Assembly (NCBI GenBank): GCA_031273775.1
Contig: JAISRF010000002.1
Location: 1 to 7,052 of the forward strand
Reading direction: 5' to 3'
DNA from: Oscillospiraceae bacterium
Lineage (GTDB): Bacteria; Bacillota; Clostridia; Oscillospirales; Acutalibacteraceae
Length of the DNA stretch: 7,052 bases
Of this stretch, positions 5,516 to 7,052 are shown one piece after another (within the stretch, counting starts at the first letter, position 1; each line of letters begins with the position of its first letter). Made by a program: the position numbers and the translations under genes. Under the pieces are notes generated by a model. That model searched no databases. It worked only from the letters and a program-made list of their open reading frames with translations, and was not told the DNA's origin.

Positions 5516-6514
5516 ATGCCCGGTGACTGGAAGCAAAAATTGAAACCGCTTCACCTTGTACGGATTTTTGAGGAGCTTTCCGACGAGGAACACCCGCTCT
5601 GCGCCGAAGAGCTTTGCCGGCAACTCTCGGCGCGGGATGTTCAGGCCGAGCGGAAATCCGTCTACCATGACGTGGAAGCACTCCGTCAGTTTGGGCTGGA
5701 CATTGTCTCCGCCACCGCGCCCACCCGTGGATATTTTCTTGCCGAGCGCTCTTTCGAACTTCCGGAAGTACGCCTGCTGATGGACGCGGTTATGGCGGCG
5801 GGCTTTATCACGCAAAAAAAGACCCGGGAGTTGCTGAAAAAGTTGGAAAAGCTGGTCAGCGTCCATCAGGCGAACCGTATTCGTCAGGTATACATAGACA
5901 TGAGAAACAAGCAGGATAACGAGGAAATCTACTACAACATAGACAAAATCAATACGGCAATCGGTGGCAGAAAAAAGATTGCTTTCTGTTACGTCCGGCG
6001 GGAATTCGGCGCTGGGGGCGATGTCCGGGAGCATGTGATCAGCCCGTACGCCATGCTTTGGGTAAACGACCATTATTATTTAGTGGGCAACAACCAAAAA
6101 TACAATAACCTGATGCATCTGCGTATTGACCGGATGCGGGCGGTGAACGTGACCGGGGAACGTTCCCGCCATTTTTCCGAGGTATCTGAATACCGTGACG
6201 TGTTCGATGTTGCCGATTACGCCGGCAAAGCGTTTAATATGTTCGGTGGGGAAACGGTACAAATTCAACTGCGGTGCAAGAATTACCTGCTGGACAGCAT
6301 GACAGACCGTTTCGGCGAAGATGCCCGCCTGCGCCCCAGTGGGGACAGCCACTTTGCGGTGACCGCTGACGCGCTCCATTCGGAAGGACTGATCGCCTTT
6401 ATCATGCAGTTCGGTGCGGATGTGGAAGTGATTTTTCCAAAGACCTTGCGTGATGAGCTTGCCGGGAAGGCCATGGGGCTTTATGAGCTGTACGAAGTTA
6501 AAAATCAGAGGTAA
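5516..6514 (+). CDS. WYL-domain transcriptional regulator with N-terminal winged helix-turn-helix
   Basis: This 332-residue protein has the standard three-part layout of the family. Residues ~8-76 form a DeoR/HTH_11-type winged helix, with the probable recognition helix at E45-R-K-S-V-Y-H-D-V-E-A-L (45-56) and the wing ending at T-R-G-Y-F-L. Residues ~140-212 form the WYL domain, with S-P-Y-A-M-L-W-V-N-D-H-Y-Y-L-V-G (176-191) and a following H-L-R-I-D-R-M strand; the name-giving W-Y-L is H-Y-Y-L here. Residues ~247-320 form the C-terminal WCX-like extension (F-G-A-D-V-E-V-I-F-P). WYL domains bind ligands, in some members nucleotides or nucleic acid; the ligand here is unknown. The target genes are unknown; its own promoter and adjacent clpE are the nearest candidates. 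It is preceded by a 72-nt gap with a possible promoter and dyads, and is convergent with the - strand gene. Confidence 0.9.
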   Translation: MPGDWKQKLKPLHLVRIFEELSDEEHPLCAEELCRQLSARDVQAERKSVYHDVEALRQFGLDIVSATAPTRGYFLAERSFELPEVRLLMDAVMAAGFITQKKTRELLKKLEKLVSVHQANRIRQVYIDMRNKQDNEEIYYNIDKINTAIGGRKKIAFCYVRREFGAGGDVREHVISPYAMLWVNDHYYLVGNNQKYNNLMHLRIDRMRAVNVTGERSRHFSEVSEYRDVFDVADYAGKAFNMFGGETVQIQLRCKNYLLDSMTDRFGEDARLRPSGDSHFAVTADALHSEGLIAFIMQFGADVEVIFPKTLRDELAGKAMGLYELYEVKNQR

Positions 6515-6570
6515 TACCCGTGAGCGATGAATATTGCAGGAATTAAACAACCAACGGAACCCTACGTCAA

Positions 6571-6608
6571 TTCCCCATTTCCCATTCTCCATTTTCCTCC
6601 ATTTTCCC
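6571..6608. repeat. Pyrimidine-rich degenerate tandem repeat between convergent genes
   Basis: Degenerate units of 8-10 nt are based on CCATTT: CCCCATTT, CCCATTCT, CCATTTTCCT, CCATTTTCCC. The + strand is almost free of G. The 13-mer ATTCTCCATTTTC (6584-6596) also occurs exactly at 443-455, inside the right end of the 106-bp element, so this looks like a remnant of the same repeat family. It abuts the stop codon of the - strand gene. No hairpin terminator is visible in the 93-nt gap (6515-6607). Confidence 0.45.
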
Positions 6609-7052
6609 TACAAATGCAGGCGGCGTTTTAATTCCTCCGCCATATTTTTGCCTTCAAATATCAGCAAGGCCGAAAGGGACAAAAGACTGTACGCCGCGCA
6701 GGTCAGGGACGGGTAAACAACGGCGCAAAGACCGCTTAAAACAAAGACGGCCGGGACAATCCCGTAGATGATGAGCAAGAAGCTGTAAATGATAAACGTC
6801 CCCGCCCGCATTTTAAGGATACGGGCCAGAATCGCCGTTGCCGACATGGCGGACACAAAGGCGATTGGAATGACAAAATCGACCGACCAGCCATGCCAGC
6901 CCGTAAATATATCCCACAGTACGGACAAAATGCTTACAATGGTCACCTGATATGTCAGGTTTTTCAAAATATTGTGCCGCTTGCGGATGGCAAATATCAG
7001 GCTCAGCCACAGGCAAGCCACCCCGGCTACCACAAACAGCGACCAAAACCCG
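6608..7052 (-). CDS. Polytopic membrane protein, DUF6320-like, C-terminal part (5' truncated by window edge)
   Basis: The frame is open to the right edge, reading G-F-W-S-L-F-V-V-A-G-V-A-C-L-W-L before the GTG at 7033, so that GTG is internal and about 148 residues of a longer protein are visible. Five hydrophobic segments can be seen: F-W-S-L-F-V to L-I-F-A-I; N-L-T-Y-Q-V to S-V-L-W-D; V-D-F-V-I-P to A-I-L-A; F-I-I-Y-S-F to L-S-G-L; and Y-P-S-L-T-C to L-L-I-F. The G-W-H-G-W-S-V-D-F-V-I-P turn and the basic end K-R-R-L-H-L match my recollection of DUF6320 proteins, which often start with a zinc ribbon; that part would lie outside the window. Function is unknown. The gene is convergent with the WYL regulator, 93 nt apart, and its TAG stop is directly against the pyrimidine-rich repeat. 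Confidence 0.75.
   Translation of the reverse strand, partial: GFWSLFVVAGVACLWLSLIFAIRKRHNILKNLTYQVTIVSILSVLWDIFTGWHGWSVDFVIPIAFVSAMSATAILARILKMRAGTFIIYSFLLIIYGIVPAVFVLSGLCAVVYPSLTCAAYSLLSLSALLIFEGKNMAEELKRRLHL

Noticed and set aside
5357..6073. 238-codon open frame on the - strand
   Set aside because: It lies across the end of clpE and the WYL gene, both with clear family matches; its translation shows no recognisable domain and is explained by the opposite-strand codon bias.
5516..6514. Defence-system marker because WYL regulators often accompany anti-phage loci
   Set aside because: Neighbouring genes are housekeeping or membrane genes; no nuclease, helicase, methylase or CRISPR repeat is present in the window.
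6080..6592. 170-codon open frame on the - strand under the WYL gene
   Set aside because: It is antisense to the WYL and C-terminal domain coding region, with no family-like sequence.

Overview
The window reads as a chromosomal housekeeping segment of a Gram-positive anaerobe of the Clostridia, probably Oscillospiraceae-like. The evidence is strong GGAGG-type ribosome binding sites, the gene families present (CvpA, a ClpE-type Clp ATPase, a membrane-anchored beta-propeller protein resembling DUF5711, a DUF6320-like protein), moderately high GC with mixed codon use, and intergenic repeats ending in AATTGAAAAT-like sequence. The lineage is inferred from protein character, not from a marker gene.

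Layout: the 3' half of truA (tRNA pseudouridine synthase A) enters from the left edge on the + strand. A 106-bp structured repeat follows. Next come a single-pass membrane beta-propeller protein (471-1727), a CvpA-family membrane protein (1773-2465), a CDP-alcohol phosphatidyltransferase (2521-3144) and a Clp/HSP100 unfoldase with an N-terminal four-cysteine zinc finger (3137-5443). The last two overlap by 8 nt and must be translationally linked. A WYL-domain transcriptional regulator (5516-6514) follows a gap that holds a possible promoter with two dyads. The right edge holds the 3' part of a polytopic membrane protein on the - strand (6608-7052), convergent with the regulator. No gap between genes exceeds 111 bp.

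The five + strand genes from truA to clpE are closely spaced and probably form one transcription unit that mixes RNA modification, envelope proteins, anionic phospholipid synthesis and proteolysis. The clearest functional link is the phospholipid synthase/ClpE overlap. The WYL regulator may be transcribed separately.

I found no CRISPR array, transposase, toxin-antitoxin pair, phage gene or clear anti-phage system, and no convincing new multi-gene system. The most unusual signal is between the genes. A 106-bp element with inverted ends enclosing three hairpins, a second unrelated-looking 29-nt hairpin, a TTGAGA direct repeat and a pyrimidine-rich tract each sit exactly at a gene's 3' end. In all four cases the stop codon lies inside or against the repeat.
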